Shown here: positions 35,186 to 47,678 of the stretch, piece after piece
Layout of the letters: the number at the start of each line of letters is the position of its first letter
Position numbering within the stretch: position 1 is the stretch's first letter
Assembly: GCF_008831285.2 (NCBI RefSeq)
Contig: NC_045144.1
Coordinates: 10,083,672-10,147,671, forward strand
DNA from: Nymphaea colorata
Lineage: Eukaryota > Streptophyta > Magnoliopsida > Nymphaeales > Nymphaeaceae
Direction: 5' to 3'
Length of the DNA stretch: 64,000 nt
Position numbers and translations under genes: made by a program
The notes under the pieces: model-generated
What the model was told of the DNA's origin: nothing
Databases searched by the model: none
What the model saw: only the letters and a program-made list of their open reading frames with translations

Positions 35186-36546
35186 TCAATTAGTGGAGCA
35201 GTTGACAATTAGAGACCAGTAGCTCTCTATCTTTCTCTTTCTACACCTCCCTCTCTCTGCCTTAGATTCACGATGGAAAGGTTCTAGTTATTGTGATGTA
35301 TAAATTCAGTATGGGTTTGATTTATGGCCTTAATATTATACTTGAGGGGGGGGGGTCTTTCCCTGTTCCGTTTGTTTAGGTTTCTTGATCTGTTGGGGTT
35401 TCTGGGTTATTGATTTTTGGGAAAACTTATGCTACCATTAGTCGGATTTCTTCTATCATAAAACAAAGATGCATTAGCAAGTTCATACATTCTTTATGTT
35501 GTCACAATATTATTTTTGTGAGATTCAAGATGTTGGTAGACTGTTTTACAATGTTTCATTGACGTTATATGTTGTTGGGCTATATAAGCAACGGTTCAAA
35601 AATTTATTCATGGTAGGTTTTTCCAGAAGTTTTTTTTTTCTTGAAAAAAATTTGAGGCCATCAAACATGGCTTGGATTTGGAAAAAGTTAATTTCTTTTC
35701 ATGCAAAAATTTTTCTGATTTTTTTTTTTTATTTTACCATGCAAAAAGCTTCATGTGCATCAAATAGGGTCTAAAAGATAGAAGTAACCATCGTCTAAGA
35801 TCAACCTACACTGACAGTTTACAGAGTCGTCGAACATCAACCAATGTGACAGGATCTATTGCAGCAAAAAAAAAAAATCTTATGGACCGATTTAGCCATC
35901 AAGAAATTTCTTTTTAGTGACAGTTTTACAGTCTCCTTTATGAGGTATTAGAGATGGATTTTCCCATCACTTAACATGTAACCTGTAACAGATTTGGCTA
36001 TCAAGGAAAATGGTATTTAGCAAGGATTTTGACGTGGCTTGATTATACAGCATTCAGCCACATCACCACTTTTTTTAGACATGGTTTAGGCATATATATA
36101 TATATATATATATATATAAGAAACAAAAACAGTAAGATTTTTTATTATTTAGATATAAACAATTACACTGTTAATACCATCAGTTCTTGACCAACAAAAA
36201 AACCATGTACAAGCTTCTCTACAATAACATCCCCAAGCTGCATGAACCATCTGAATTTGCTATAATGCAACTTAGAACCAAGTGCAGTTACAGGGCACAC
36301 ACCATGATCAACAAAATAGACTGCATTCTCTACAACACTCTAAGCAAAAACATAGTTCAGAAGCTCAAGCTTTTCATGATCATGCCAATCAATATTTAAT
36401 AAGTGCAAGCACCTAAAGCTCCAAGGCAAGTTGTTTGTTTGCAGCTTTCCCTTCCCTCTCATTTGTTAATTGCTTCATAGTAACATGCTTAGCACTATCC
36501 ACCTGAAGGCTATGAGCTTTTGTGAAACCCTACAATTTCAAATGAA

Positions 36547-36596
<50 letters not shown>

Positions 36597-38600
36597 CTAC
36601 TTTTTTTATTAGATGAGTGGTTGATAATAATGTTAGGACTGCTAGAAAGAGTAAATGAGATATTACATAAGAGTGGGAGAAGCCAAAGAGTCACCCTTCT
36701 TCTTTTGGGTAACAACAAAGGGCATCAAAAGGGACTTATTAAGACTTGTGCAACAAAAAGATTGAAAAGAGAAGGATATACTCATTTTCTTGTTGCATCC
36801 CTGCTTAAAGTCTAATGACTTGTTCACCTATGCTTGCAGCCCCAAAAAAGTTTTTGGTTTTTGGAATGCTCCAAAAAATAAGGTTTATTTTGAAATGAGA
36901 GAGAAAGGGATTCGTCTGTTAGTACGAGGATCGACCATTCCCGGTGCCTTTACCGGAGGCAATCAATCCAAGGGTTATGCTTATCTTTGCCGTATTTTGT
37001 TTCGGCTACAACATCTTTTACTCTAAATGCGGTGTAGTGTTTGAGAAAATATTACAAATTTGATGTTTTAAATCTTTGAGAAAGTTTTTGAAGAATCACT
37101 TGAGAGTGCAAAACATTTGTTTTGAGAAATTTTGAATTGACAAATATCACTTTGGAAACCTTTGGAGATCACTTTTGAAATCTCTTTAGTATTCTCTTAA
37201 GACTTTAAGTAGGTTTGAGATTTTGCTCTAATTTAGTTACCACCTAATTGAAACTTCATCTCATCTTTCTTAAGTTTTTTTAGAGAAGTGCTTGTGATCA
37301 TGAGTGATGTTAAGTGAATGTAGAAGTATGGATGCATTGATCCTATAAATTAAAAGAAAATAATTAATTCCTATTATGACATTCATCTAAAAGCATTCAT
37401 ACCGCCATATATATATAATATTTTTGTTTTTATAATTGTCATAAATATTTTATTAAGAAAGAAAAGTTTTTGAAAATGAAATAGGATTGTAGACTATCCA
37501 ACATGAATCCAATATTAGGTCATTACTTGAGTTTTGGTCTTAGTGAAGTCGGTAAATGAAAAGATCTTGAAAGAAAAAAATATTAAAAATATTGCAAAAG
37601 AAGAAAAACTTGAACATGAGAATAATAAGGAAAAAGAGAGAGAGAAAATAAAGAAATAAAAATCACAAAAGCAAGAGATTTAAAAGACCTTTTTGGATCC
37701 TGACCTTTCCAGAGAGTCCTAACCTTTCAAGAACATTTCCATAACTTTTCCTGAAAAAATACTAATGGCATACAATGACAATTGATCATTTTCATTACAT
37801 AGATGGTCAAATTGGTTGATGGTCAGCATGAATGACATCTATATATATATATATATACATATGGAAACATATAATAAAGCTTGTAAAAAGGAATTGTAAA
37901 TAAGAGAAGAATATTTTAGAAAGAAAGAGAGAGATTTTAAAATGGAATACACATATATATATTCATATATACGTATACAAGAGTTTATAAAAGATTATGT
38001 TAAGTCGTAAAGAGAGAAAGACAAATAGAGATTCATGTGCAAATATACGTATATAACATGTATATACGCATATGTTTTTATGAGTATTAAAATCAAGAAA
38101 TGACTTAAAAAGGGCTGGAGATGAACTTGAACTCATACAAGAGCCTAACCTAAGTCTCCAAGGCCGCATTAGAGAGAGTATTTGCTTTTGAAAATAAAAA
38201 ACATGGTTTCAAATATCTTGTATGTGAATATAAAATCATAAGTAATTTATTGGCTACAAGAGAATATATTTCTTCCACCATCGGAGAAGAAAATCAAACA
38301 TACATTAAATGAAGAGCAATATAGGAAAGCACTTATTGGGGTCCCTAATCGAGTGATTAAGAAAGAAACTAAACATAAGAATGACATGAAAATGCACTTT
38401 AACATGTAGAAATTTGTGAGGGGCTTTCTCGGGTTGGACAAGTCTCAACCTCAAAAATCAACATAAAAATGAGGAAATCCCAAACCAAACATTCGTTCTC
38501 AATGTGCATTTGCTCATTAATTAAAGAAAAAGTAATTCATCATATATGGATATCATCTCAAGCATAAACAATAGATAAAGCATCATAGCAAGCATATTTT
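35186..38600. other. Intergenic with microsatellites, nothing else recognised
   Basis: Holds (TA)n tracts at about 36091-36118, 36547-36594 and 37840-37857 and a G-run near 35346. No gene similarity is seen. The 'ttagtacgag' word near 36919 is not part of an rRNA gene. Confidence 0.4.
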
Positions 38601-39190
38601 TGAGGAATAAATGAAGAAATGACATTTGTTTCACCTTGCTCATGCTCTTGGTGTGGTGCACTCAAAACATAGCTCTCGATTTCGGATAGAAAATCCTTTG
38701 AGCTTTCTTGCATGGCCATGGAGAGGTGGCAAGAGGAAATGAGAATAAAAATGGAGGATTACAAACCTCGAATATAGATGAGCCTCTTCCTTTGAATGAT
38801 CTTAGGATCACCCCGAATGCAGCTCCAATATGATGAAAATGTCCCTCCAAGAGATCCCCTTGTGCTCTCTTGAAGAGTTTGGCTTGGTGAAGATTGCTCA
38901 CAAGGTTGGAGAAGAAGAAAGAAATTGAAAGAGATGGCTAAGAAAAAATAAAAAATTTCAAGTGAGGAAGCATGAGAGTTTTCTTCGTGGTTGGCTCATG
39001 CCCAAGAGGGAAGATTGTGAGGGCATTTATAGAGAGTTTTGGAGTCAAAATTCAAAATTTGAAATTCAAGATTTGAATTCAAGATAGAAAAGTTTTGAAG
39101 TCAAAATTCAAAATTTGAAATTCAAAATTTGAATTCAAGAGGGGAGAGTTTTGGAGCAAAAATTCAAAATTTGAAAATAAGAAGGGCTGT
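38601..39190 (-). repeat. Possible LTR or retroelement UTR with internal tandem repeats
   Basis: 39030-39185 contains about three copies of a unit built from 'gttttggagtcaaaattcaa' and 'gaaattcaagatttgaattc'. The stretch before it is gene-less and of higher GC, with the look of a retroelement LTR, but no PBS or coding anchors it. Confidence 0.35.
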
Positions 39191-40299
39191 TTAGTATATA
39201 ACTATTTTTTATTTAAAATGCGTATAAAAAAATGTTTGTAGTTACAAATGGGTGGGCCGACTCCATTTTGAGTCACTCCGGGTTTGTTTTAAATCTGGAT
39301 TGGGTTCAATTGGTCATCAATGAGTTCTAGCTAGCGATTTAGACTCAAAACACATCTTGGCATGAAAACAAAACATAAAACAAAGGGAAGGCCCGTGCAT
39401 GCGCACACAGTGCTCATAAATTCAAATTTTGTTTTTTTTTTATTTTGGCTTTGGAATTTGAGTTTGGAATTCTCGATTTGGATCTAAACTTAGTTTTTGG
39501 ATCTAATTCAGATCTGATAATTGGATTTTAGATTTGAATCTTGCTTCTAAGGTTGCGTTTTGAATTTGAATTGTGTGTTTGGGTTTAGACAACAGTTTAG
39601 AAATTCATTTTGGATCGAGTAGATGCAAATTTGTTTTGGGTCTAAAACTTAAATCTAAATAATAAAATAATAGTCTTTTTTGAAAAATTTGGGTGACAAC
39701 AACCTACTATCTGAGCCACGAAGTGTTAGAGAAGGAAGCTAGTGGACTGCTGATTTAGATTCAAGTCATCTTTGTTCAAGTAAATACTCTAAGTACATAT
39801 TTAAATGCCCTCAGTACATATTTAGAAACACAAATTGACCCATGTTTAGACATCTATGCAGATTTAAATCAATATGTTATGACTGATCATAAATATATAC
39901 ACATATATATGTCGCAAGGGTGTGTAGAGAAAGCTAGTGCAGAGACTATCGTGGACTAGATTATTGTTGGACTTCTCTTGAAGTATACAAATCTGCGGGC
40001 TGATCGGGTAAGTAGACCTTATATTTTCAGGTATGGAATATCCATCCTTGAATGAAGCATTGGTATATGTAGATATATATAAAGATATGTGAATGTATAT
40101 GTATGTGAAATAATATATATATATACATATATATGTATAGATGCTTTCGGTAATATGCAAAGTTCAGCATGCATTTGTCGTTGAAAAGAGAATGATGTTA
40201 TTCATACCAAAGTCATCTTAAAACGGCTGTAGTATATAATTTTGTGAGATAGGTCTACTAACTTTAAGGAAAACAGAATGAGATAACATTGTTTATGTA
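39191..40299. other. Intergenic, nothing recognised
   Basis: AT-rich; ATATAT-rich patches near 39895 and 40070-40140. Confidence 0.4.
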
Positions 40300-40888
40300 T
40301 GTTTGTATATATGCCAATCATATAGATATATCATAGTTAAGATAATATGGTTCTCACATGTATCTGAGATGGGATAATACGACTCTTACATGTATATATG
40401 ACAATTATATGGATTCGAGATGAGGTAATATTGTTTTTTGCCTGAATATATATGACAATCATATGAATATACCAGAGATGAGATAATGTTGTTTTTGCTT
40501 GAAAAGACATGGCAGTCATCTAGATATATCAGAGATGAGATAATACAGTTCTTATATGTTTGCATGACAATCATATAGATATATCCGAGATGAGATAATA
40601 CTCTTTTTGCTTGAATATATATGATAATCATATGGATATATCCGAGATGAAATAATACTATTTTTACTTGAAAATGTATGACAATCATATAGATATATCA
40701 AACATAAGAAAATAAGGTTCTTACATGTATATATGACAATCATATGAATATGTTTGAGATGAGATAATATTGTTTTTGATTGAATATGTATGACAATTAT
40801 ATGGATACATCTGAGATGAGATAATGTTGTTTTTACTTGAAAATATATGGAAATCATATAAATATATCAGACATAAGATAATATGGTT

Positions 40889-40939
<51 letters not shown>

Positions 40940-40985
40940 CAATCATATAGATATAAGCAAGATGAGATAATACTGTTTTTGCTGC
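40300..40985. repeat. 57-bp minisatellite with three-unit higher-order organisation
   Basis: About 12 units built from 'gagatgagataata' followed by 'tatgacaatcatatagatat'. The variable middle comes in three types: C ('gttcttacatgt'), A ('tgtttttgcttgaatat') and B ('tgttttta/gcttgaaaa'). The order is C-A-B repeated about four times. C-type middles lie near 40379, 40547, 40717 and 40884, about 168-170 bp apart. A (TA)n expansion lies in the last C unit (40891-40937). The open minus-strand frames here arise because 57 is a multiple of 3. Confidence 0.85.
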
Positions 40986-41001
40986 TCATACATATGTACA
41001 T

Positions 41002-42072
41002 TCAGGCTACGTTTGATGGCCTGGATTTTTTTGAGGGGGAATTTTTTCAAGGAAAAAAAACCCTGGTAAAAATGCAGAGAGGTAAATTTCCTTTTTCTTG
41101 TTGTAGACCATGTTTGATGGTCTGGAATTATTTTTCATGATAAAAAATTCATAGTTTGATAGACAGGAAAATTTTTTTATGGAAAAAATTTTTGACTGTT
41201 TAATAAAATGACGATCAAATTAGATGGTTTAATAAAATGACGATCAAATTGGTTCTGGACATCTTTCTCTCATATTTGGAATCAAGGTATCATGCAATGT
41301 TTGAGAAAACTAGTTACATTTTTTTGGCATTCATGATCAGATTAATCAAATGAAAGGGAGTGAGGAAAATTGGAGAAGCCTGTGAGAAACAAACGAGGAT
41401 GCAATAAAGTTTGAATGGTGCACTGCTTTCCACAGGCACAATATAAACGATACAGGTGGAGGGGGATCATAGCATTGCACTTAGAGTTTCAGCTCGAAAA
41501 GAGGGGAAAACAAGGACTTCAATCTCTGCACGTTTTGGAGAAGACGATTAACAATAGAGAAGAAGAAAATGCAAGGTTGTAAGAGATTTCCCCTTCTTTG
41601 AGATCACGAGGTAGCAATGGGTTCGATTTGGCGTTACCTGGAGAAGTCGACAGAGAAGAGAAGAAACCAATTTCTTCTCTATGTATTCTGCAATCGTGGC
41701 TGGGTCCTCTCCCCGTGTAATGGAGTATTTCCTTTCTCTGCACGATCTGAAGAGCCAACAAAGAGGAGAGGTCGATCTCTTCTCTGAGGTCGTCACTCTT
41801 CCTTTTTATGGTTTCCGTTGAACAGTAATATGGAGGAGGGAGAAGAGGGCAATGGAAGAGGAGCGAGATGGCCCTAATAGGCAGAAAAATAATCGTCGAA
41901 AAAAGTCGAACCCTCACGGGTCAGACTTTTTTCTAGGGAGAATTTACCCTGAAATCGAGTTTTTAGGGGGGGGGGATTTTTCCTCCGTTTGATGGCGCCG
42001 GTTGAATTCGTACAAAAAAGGAAATTTTCACTCAATTAACAGTATTTTTTGTGGCCATCAAATGTGGCCTCA
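41002..42072. mobile_element. PIF/Harbinger-like element (41005-42069) with TCA target duplication
   Basis: Left end GGCTACGTTTGATGGCC and right end, reversed, GGCCACATTTGATGGCC agree at 15 of 17 positions. TCA flanks both ends, a 3-bp duplication as in PIF/Harbinger elements. The 1,065-bp interior lacks a transposase. A second inward copy of the end sequence ('ccatgtttgatggtctgg') lies near 41108, and a 32-bp direct repeat ('tttaataaaatgacgatcaa') near 41199-41250. Confidence 0.75.
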
Positions 42073-42774
42073 GAGATACATGGACAATCTTATGGACACA
42101 TTTAAACATCGATAATGTTGTTCAGGAAAATATTATACTTCAAGTATAAATGAAATGGAATTAGGAAGTTGTTCTCCTCGAAGATATGCTGACCAGCAAT
42201 GCCTGTATAACACAATCAAATCAAAGTGATCAGAATTGTGTATGGTAATGTTTTCTTTGGTGCCTAAACTTGTGGGACTTGAGAATTGTGCTCAAGGCTA
42301 GGCTCCATGAAGAATTATTGGAATATGTTTTGATATGGAAAATCCTTTGTTGATACATAAAAGAACACCAAATATGTCTTATGCTATGACATATGTGAGT
42401 GCGATTGGACTCTAGTGGTTGGTTTTGTCCCAGCAGATTATGGGGTGGCATGAGCTCACTGTGGTTGCCCATTCCTCTGTCTGCACTAGATTGCCCATGG
42501 GGTATTGTTGGGCACAAAGGCCCAAGATTGTGTTTATGTTTATGAGGAATGTGATGCGTCTCCTGGTACCTCAACCTCAGTGCTTAAAGAGGCCGATCTA
42601 CCACTTGGGCTAAGGCTGGGTGGTTGGAACATATTGTAGTAGCGATGATATGAGATATCTCATGATACTTCACTGCAGGTTACCTTTGGACTTTGTGGAC
42701 TACCTAGTGAAGATTGATCTTGGTCTGCTTGTGTTTGTGCCTACAGGAATTTCTATTGATGCTTGTCACTGTTA
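42073..42774. other. Intergenic, nothing recognised
   Basis: No gene similarity. Some words (for example 'ttggtggttag') anticipate the tandem array to the right. Confidence 0.35.
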
Positions 42775-43305
42775 CCATGTTTGATTGTGGTTAGACTATT
42801 GATGTACCTTTGCAACCTATAATGATCTGTGTTACTACATTTGTGGTAGTAACTTAGCTTTAGTGAGGCTTAACGTGTTAGCTCACAAGCGGTGGTCCCA
42901 TATTTGGTGGTGGTTAAACTATTGGTGTATCTTTGCAACCCATAATAGTCTGCTACTACATTTGTAATAGTACGCTTAGTTTTGGTGAGGCTTAAGGTGT
43001 TAGCTCATAGATGGTTGTCTTGAGCTTGACCATGTCTCGTGTTGGTTAGACTAATGATGTGTCTTTGCAACTCATAATGATATGTGTTACTGCATTTGTG
43101 ATAGTAAGCTTAGCTCTGGTGAGGCTTAAGATGTTAGTTAGCTCATAGGTTATGGTATTGTGTTTGACCATGTTTGGTGGTGGTTAGACTATTGGTGTAT
43201 CTTTGCAACCCATAATGGTCCCTGTTACTACATTTGTGCTAGTAAGTTTAGCCTTGGTGAGGCTTAAGATTTTAGCTCACAGGTGGTAGTCTTGAGCTGC
43301 ATACT
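42775..43305. repeat. Tandem array, four copies of about 122-138 bp
   Basis: Each copy contains 'tggttagac(t)att', 'tctttgcaacccataat', 'gttactacatttgt' and 'ggtgaggcttaag..gttagctcac'. Anchor words start at 42788, 42910, 43042 and 43180. No sustained open frame. Confidence 0.85.
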
Positions 43306-44312
43306 AGTTTTCATTTGATATAACTATATATCTGTTTTGCCGAACCGTGCTCTACCTATGATTGGATACTTCTATAGTCAGAAAAATCTGACTTTTTTTT
43401 TCTCTTTTATCTCTACAAGTAGTTCTTGATTGATTGTTGGCTTTTGGACGGACTCCCTCTATTTTGCAATAGACTAGCATTGGCACTCTAGGCATTGAGT
43501 CGAGTTTGGAGATTTTTGTGACTTTATTTTCATTGAGTCGTAGTTTTTTGTTTGGGCTCTACATGGGTCCTTGTGACATCGTTCTTCTCGTTGGGTCTGT
43601 TTATGCTTTGGTCATTATTCAAGATTGATTTGACTTTTAAAACTTGATGTTCATTCTACAATATATTAGGTCATGACTCCTTTAAATCCTGCCTAGACTT
43701 GAAGCCATATCGAATGAAACAAAAAACCTTTGACAAAAAAGCATTGGTATGATGGAAAGTACACTTGAATGAGGGATCAAAGGAACACAAACCTCATTTG
43801 GAATATTAGATGAGAACAATCTTAGAAGAACTCCCAAGTGAACATGTGTCAACTCGAAAAATAATGGGGTTGTCACCTACAAGGTTTTCTGCAGTTATTA
43901 GCTGAGAGAAGAAAAAATGAGAGCCTACATAGTCACCAAACTAAGAGCTATTGTGCCCAAAAGCAGCTGGTACAATTTATTCTGCCAAAATTGAACATAG
44001 TGACCCTTTTCCTCTATCAAGATAATGAAATCAACGCATACCATGAAGAGCTACAACATATCTATTAGAGGGTAAAGGAAAAGAGGTCATTTTGTATCTT
44101 CATAAGTCACCAACTTTTTTCTCAAGACTTTGGAAGGATAATTGACTGGTTGGGATTTTCAAAGTAGGAATTTTATGGTATTAAAATAGCAATGCAGTTT
44201 TAGGAAAGTCTATAAATTAAGAAAATATACTACCAAATATTATTGTATAGGATCAAAGGAAAGGCATGAGTAAATGTTGTCGGAACAATGCAATCCAGGA
44301 AAAGAAGATGGC
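43306..44312. other. Intergenic, nothing recognised
   Basis: No gene similarity found. The pre-insertion target of the next element is visible at its right edge. Confidence 0.4.
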
Positions 44313-44646
44313 TACACAACTAGGGCTGCACAACGAGTCGAGCTACTTGAGCTCGACTCGTTTAAGCTCGACTCGTTTAATAAACGAGCTGCTTATTTCG
44401 TTAAACGAGTCGAGCTTGAGTTAACGAGTCGACTCGTTTAACTAATCGAGTCGAGTTCGAGTTCACTCAAGTGGGCTTGTTAAAACTCAACTCAACTCGA
44501 TTAGTTAATGAACCGATTTTTAAAAAACCGGTTCAGAAGCTTATCACGATTCACACAGGCGGGAAAGTTTCAAAGTTTTTTCACTTTTAGGGTTTTGTTT
44601 TTTCGTTCTCCCTCTCTCTCCGACTCTCCCTCTCTCGCTCTCTCCG

Positions 44647-44816
44647 TCGTCTCCGACTTCTTCTTCTCTTCTCCTGTTCTCCGCCGACCGCCTGTGCTCT
44701 CTGCTCTGCGCTCCTGCCAGCTGCCGCCCTGTCGTCTCCGACTTCTTCTTCTCTTCTCCCGTTCTCCGCCGACCGCCTGTGCTCTCTGCTCTGCGCTCCT
44801 GCCGGCTGCCGCCCTG
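44647..44816 (+). repeat. 85-bp tandem duplication in the GC-rich block
   Basis: The unit starting TCGTCTCCGACTTCTTCTTC at 44647 repeats from 44732 with two or three substitutions. The block then leads to exon-like GC-rich sequence ending near a GT at 45086. Confidence 0.9.
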
Positions 44817-45972
44817 CTTCGCTCGCATACCTCTGCCTGGCGCCTGTGCTCTGCGCTCCTAACCTAAACTAGAAGCCATTCCCTCTACCCGAATCCGTCA
44901 TCTCGTGGTCGTGGTTTCCTTAGGTTGTCATCTTCCTCTTGCCCCTCTCTTCCGCCCACCATCTTCGCATCCTCAGCCCGGCAGTCCGCTTCTTCCGGCT
45001 CTCAGACTCTCAGTACTCCCTTCCGGTGGAAACATCGGTGCCTGAGGAATCGACGCCAGAGGCCGTGCATCACCCAAATTACTTTGTAGGTGATTTCATT
45101 CTTGCCTCTTGACTTTCTTCCAAGGTATTTAGGCTGAATCTCATGAGTTCATATGTACTAGAAATGCATCTAAGGTAATGCACGAAAATGTTGTAGACTT
45201 TTGATTGACTCGTTTTATGGCCTTCTGGAAAATGTTCATGCTTGTTTACGGTTTGTGTTCTATGTTTGTCTACGATCTAGTTTCTCTTTATTGTTCTAAC
45301 TTTCTAATTGCCTGGTTTTGGAGATTTAGATGTTTTTAGATCATGAATGCCATGGTGCCTTTGCTGTTTTAATGAGTGGGTTCAGGGAGAGAAGGTTATG
45401 GTCGATGAAAACCATATATTCTACTGAAGGGTTTTACTGAAGAATGCACATTTGTGGTGCTCAGTCACTTTCATTAGCAATGATTTGACTAATATATTGC
45501 TGAACGTATAAGCTTTTAAGTTCTTAAGTACATTGCAAGTTAAGATTAACACGTACAAAGCTCCTTGTCATGTTGGCATGAACCAATGGTTGTATATATT
45601 TTATATATACTAAATGCTTAGATGGTCTTGGCTCTGTGGCTCTTAACCTGGCAACTGAAGTTGCTGTTCCTTGAGGAAAGCGTTAATTAGGCTGTTCGAA
45701 AGTGTAGCTTTTCCAAACCATGGTGTAAAAAACGGTTTTCTTTTTTTTAAGAAAATACCAATACTGTGTGCCGCCTGTATCACTTTGTTTTTCAATTCTA
45801 AAAATTTGCATGAGGAACATATTAGGGATAAATAAATAGTAACTATCAGCTAATGTTTTTCTTACCTTATGTGCTGTTTTGTTCGTGATGATGATTTACA
45901 AGAGTTCGTTATTTTAATTTGTGATGGCAGTTTGTCGAGTTTTTATTTACATACAATAACTTGCATCACCAG

Positions 45973-46043
45973 CGGATAAGTGGCACTGGGTTGTCTGGGC
46001 AGCTGCCTGACTTTATTGTGAGCTGGACACAACTGGAAAGATT
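45973..46043 (+). pseudogene. Captured LRR exon 1
   Basis: Encodes RISGTGLSGQLPDFIVSWTQ and onward, matching the 'RISDNxFTGxIPDFIxxWxxL' repeat of subfamily VIII-2 LRR receptor kinases (At1g53430/At1g29720 type). It is flanked by AG and GTAAGT. At 71 bp it is one base short of the usual 72. Confidence 0.8.
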
Positions 46044-46117
46044 GTAAGTTTTATAAGCTTCATCAGGAACTACTGGCGCTTCTTCGATAATTATTTTCTG
46101 ATATTATTTTGTCTCAG

Positions 46118-46189
46118 AGAAATCCAGGGCACTAATCTGGTGGGTCCAATTCCAGCTGGCATCAGCAAATTGGAAAATCTAGAGCAGCT
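46118..46189 (+). pseudogene. Captured LRR exon 2
   Basis: Exactly 72 bp, reading EIQGTNLVGPIPAGISKLEN and onward, in phase with exon 1. Matches the 'IQxxGLVGPIPSxIxxL' repeat of the same family. Flanked by CTCAG and GTACAT. Confidence 0.85.
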
Positions 46190-46274
46190 GTACATTTCCT
46201 TATAAACTTACTCAATATTTAGTTAATGTAATTTTGTCACAATATTTACAATTTTGGAATCCCACCAATTACAG

Positions 46275-46344
46275 GAGGATCAGCGACACTTGGAACAAGT
46301 TCAAAATTCCCTGATTTGAGCAGACAACACCACTTATCACGCTT
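46275..46344 (+). pseudogene. Captured LRR exon 3, disrupted
   Basis: Reads RISDTWNKFKIP then a TGA stop. Homology resumes as 'PDLSR' and then 'TTPLITL' in other frames, so at least two indels exist. Length is 70 bp. It would have been the 'RISDLxGxxSxFPDL' repeat. Flanked by ACAG and GTGAGC. Confidence 0.8.
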
Positions 46345-46438
46345 GTGAGCTTAATTCCAACATTGTCTCTCATGTTATGGATCTACACTTTCTACATGTC
46401 AAGGGACTGAGCTAAGAGATTGTGATTATATGGTTTAG

Positions 46439-46510
46439 GATATTGAGGAACTGCTTGCTATTTGGTCAAATCCCTGATTATATTGGTCAATTCAAGGCCT
46501 TGAGAATACT
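46439..46510 (+). pseudogene. Captured LRR exon 4
   Basis: Exactly 72 bp, reading ILRNCLLFGQIPDYIGQFKA and onward, matching 'LILRNCxxTGxIPxYIG' of VIII-2 LRR kinases. Open and in phase with the next exon. Flanked by TTTAG and GTAAGT. Confidence 0.88.
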
Positions 46511-46613
46511 GTAAGTGAATGACTAGTAAAGGAAGTGAACTAAACTGAAGGTTCTCAGTAGAATATCCCCTGCTGTTTCTTGCATAGCTTACTTGGCTTT
46601 TGTTTCCTTGCAG

Positions 46614-46685
46614 GGATCTAAGCTTTAACAACCTGACTGGTGGAATACCAAACTCTTTACAATTCCTTTCCCGGTTACAGTTTGT
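46614..46685 (+). pseudogene. Captured LRR exon 5
   Basis: Exactly 72 bp, reading DLSFNNLTGGIPNSLQFLSR and onward, the 'LDLSFNxLTGxIP' repeat. Flanked by TTGCAG and GTACAT. In-frame continuation from exon 4 is possible. Confidence 0.9.
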
Positions 46686-46800
46686 GTACATAAACCCATT
46701 TCAAGTGTTAACATTTATGGATTCTTTTCTATGTACTAACAGAATAGTTAGCAATATTAACATGATAAAATGGTGCATGTTTTTTTATTTTTTGGTGCAG

Positions 46801-46870
46801 GTATCTGACAAACAATAGCTTATCTGGCCCTGTACCTGGTTGGATACTGGGGACTAGCGTGGAAGTTATG
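46801..46870 (+). pseudogene. Captured LRR exon 6
   Basis: Reads YLTNNSLSGPVPGWILGTSV and then loses similarity. In the family this repeat precedes 'DLSYNNF' and the malectin domain; neither malectin nor kinase follows here. The acceptor GTGCAG is intact; the right border is unclear. Confidence 0.85.
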
Positions 46871-47678
46871 TGTTTTCTTCTTAATTATTCCATTCTTCTC
46901 TTTAGTTTAAGAGCACTTCAAGTCTCCATATCTTTCTAGTCGATGTTTTGGCTTGCCTGCCTCTGAATTAAATATTGACCGACTCATGCCTGAGCTTGAG
47001 CTGGTTCCAACCGAAGGCCATCAGATGAAAACTGGTTAAATATGAATAAGATGTCAAAAAACAATCATTAGGAACATGCTATGACAAAAGAAGGAGCAAC
47101 TCCAGCAATTGCCTGTAAATGAATATCTTATGACTGAAATGCACTTAACGATTACTTTACCTATGAATATGGAAATTCACACTGTGCAGTGCTCTCATCC
47201 ACCCATCAGTTACTATTTCTTTGACTTCCATTTAAAATTTTGCTTTATGTCCGTTAAATTGAAATTTCTAAACACAAATTTTTTCTCTCCTGCCTTGCTT
47301 TAGATCTGGTGTTTCTTTCATATTGATGTTGCCAATGTTGTGTGTCAACTTTTAGAAAGCACTAGCTGCATTTTGTGCGTGCATGTGTGTGCGCATATGT
47401 ACTTATTTCTGATTTCAATATGGTAAGTCTTGCAGGTGGAATAATTTTTCTGCTTCTTATGTTTCTATTGTTGTGTAATAATTCATTCTGTAACTATAAA
47501 TGCAGTAATCCACTTGTATGGCTGTGGTAAAAATAAGTGAAACATCTTTCTTCACATTACCTGCTTAGTATTGAATGTTGTGCAAAAATAATTTTTGATA
47601 AAGTTCTGGACAGTCTTTAAGCCTTATCCTTTCATCATGGTTGGTTAGCTTTCTGGCTTTTTTTCTTTTTGGGAACAG

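Noticed and set aside
36895-36965. Possible organelle or rRNA fragment ('ttagtacgag' word)
   Set aside because: Only about ten bases match the large-subunit rRNA sarcin-ricin vicinity and the flanks do not continue the match.
40386-40942. Overlapping minus-strand frames with repeated 'SSKNNIISS' motifs
   Set aside because: The 57-bp repeat is a multiple of three, so frames stay open by arithmetic; no gene signals.
40300-40985. CRISPR-like regular repeats
   Set aside because: Eukaryotic minisatellite: 'spacers' are themselves repeats, with no cas genes and a plant context.
44508-44867. Ser/Pro/Arg-rich open frames on both strands in the Pack-hAT
   Set aside because: GC-rich 85-bp tandem duplication and CT-rich sequence; looks like promoter/5'UTR material, not coding.
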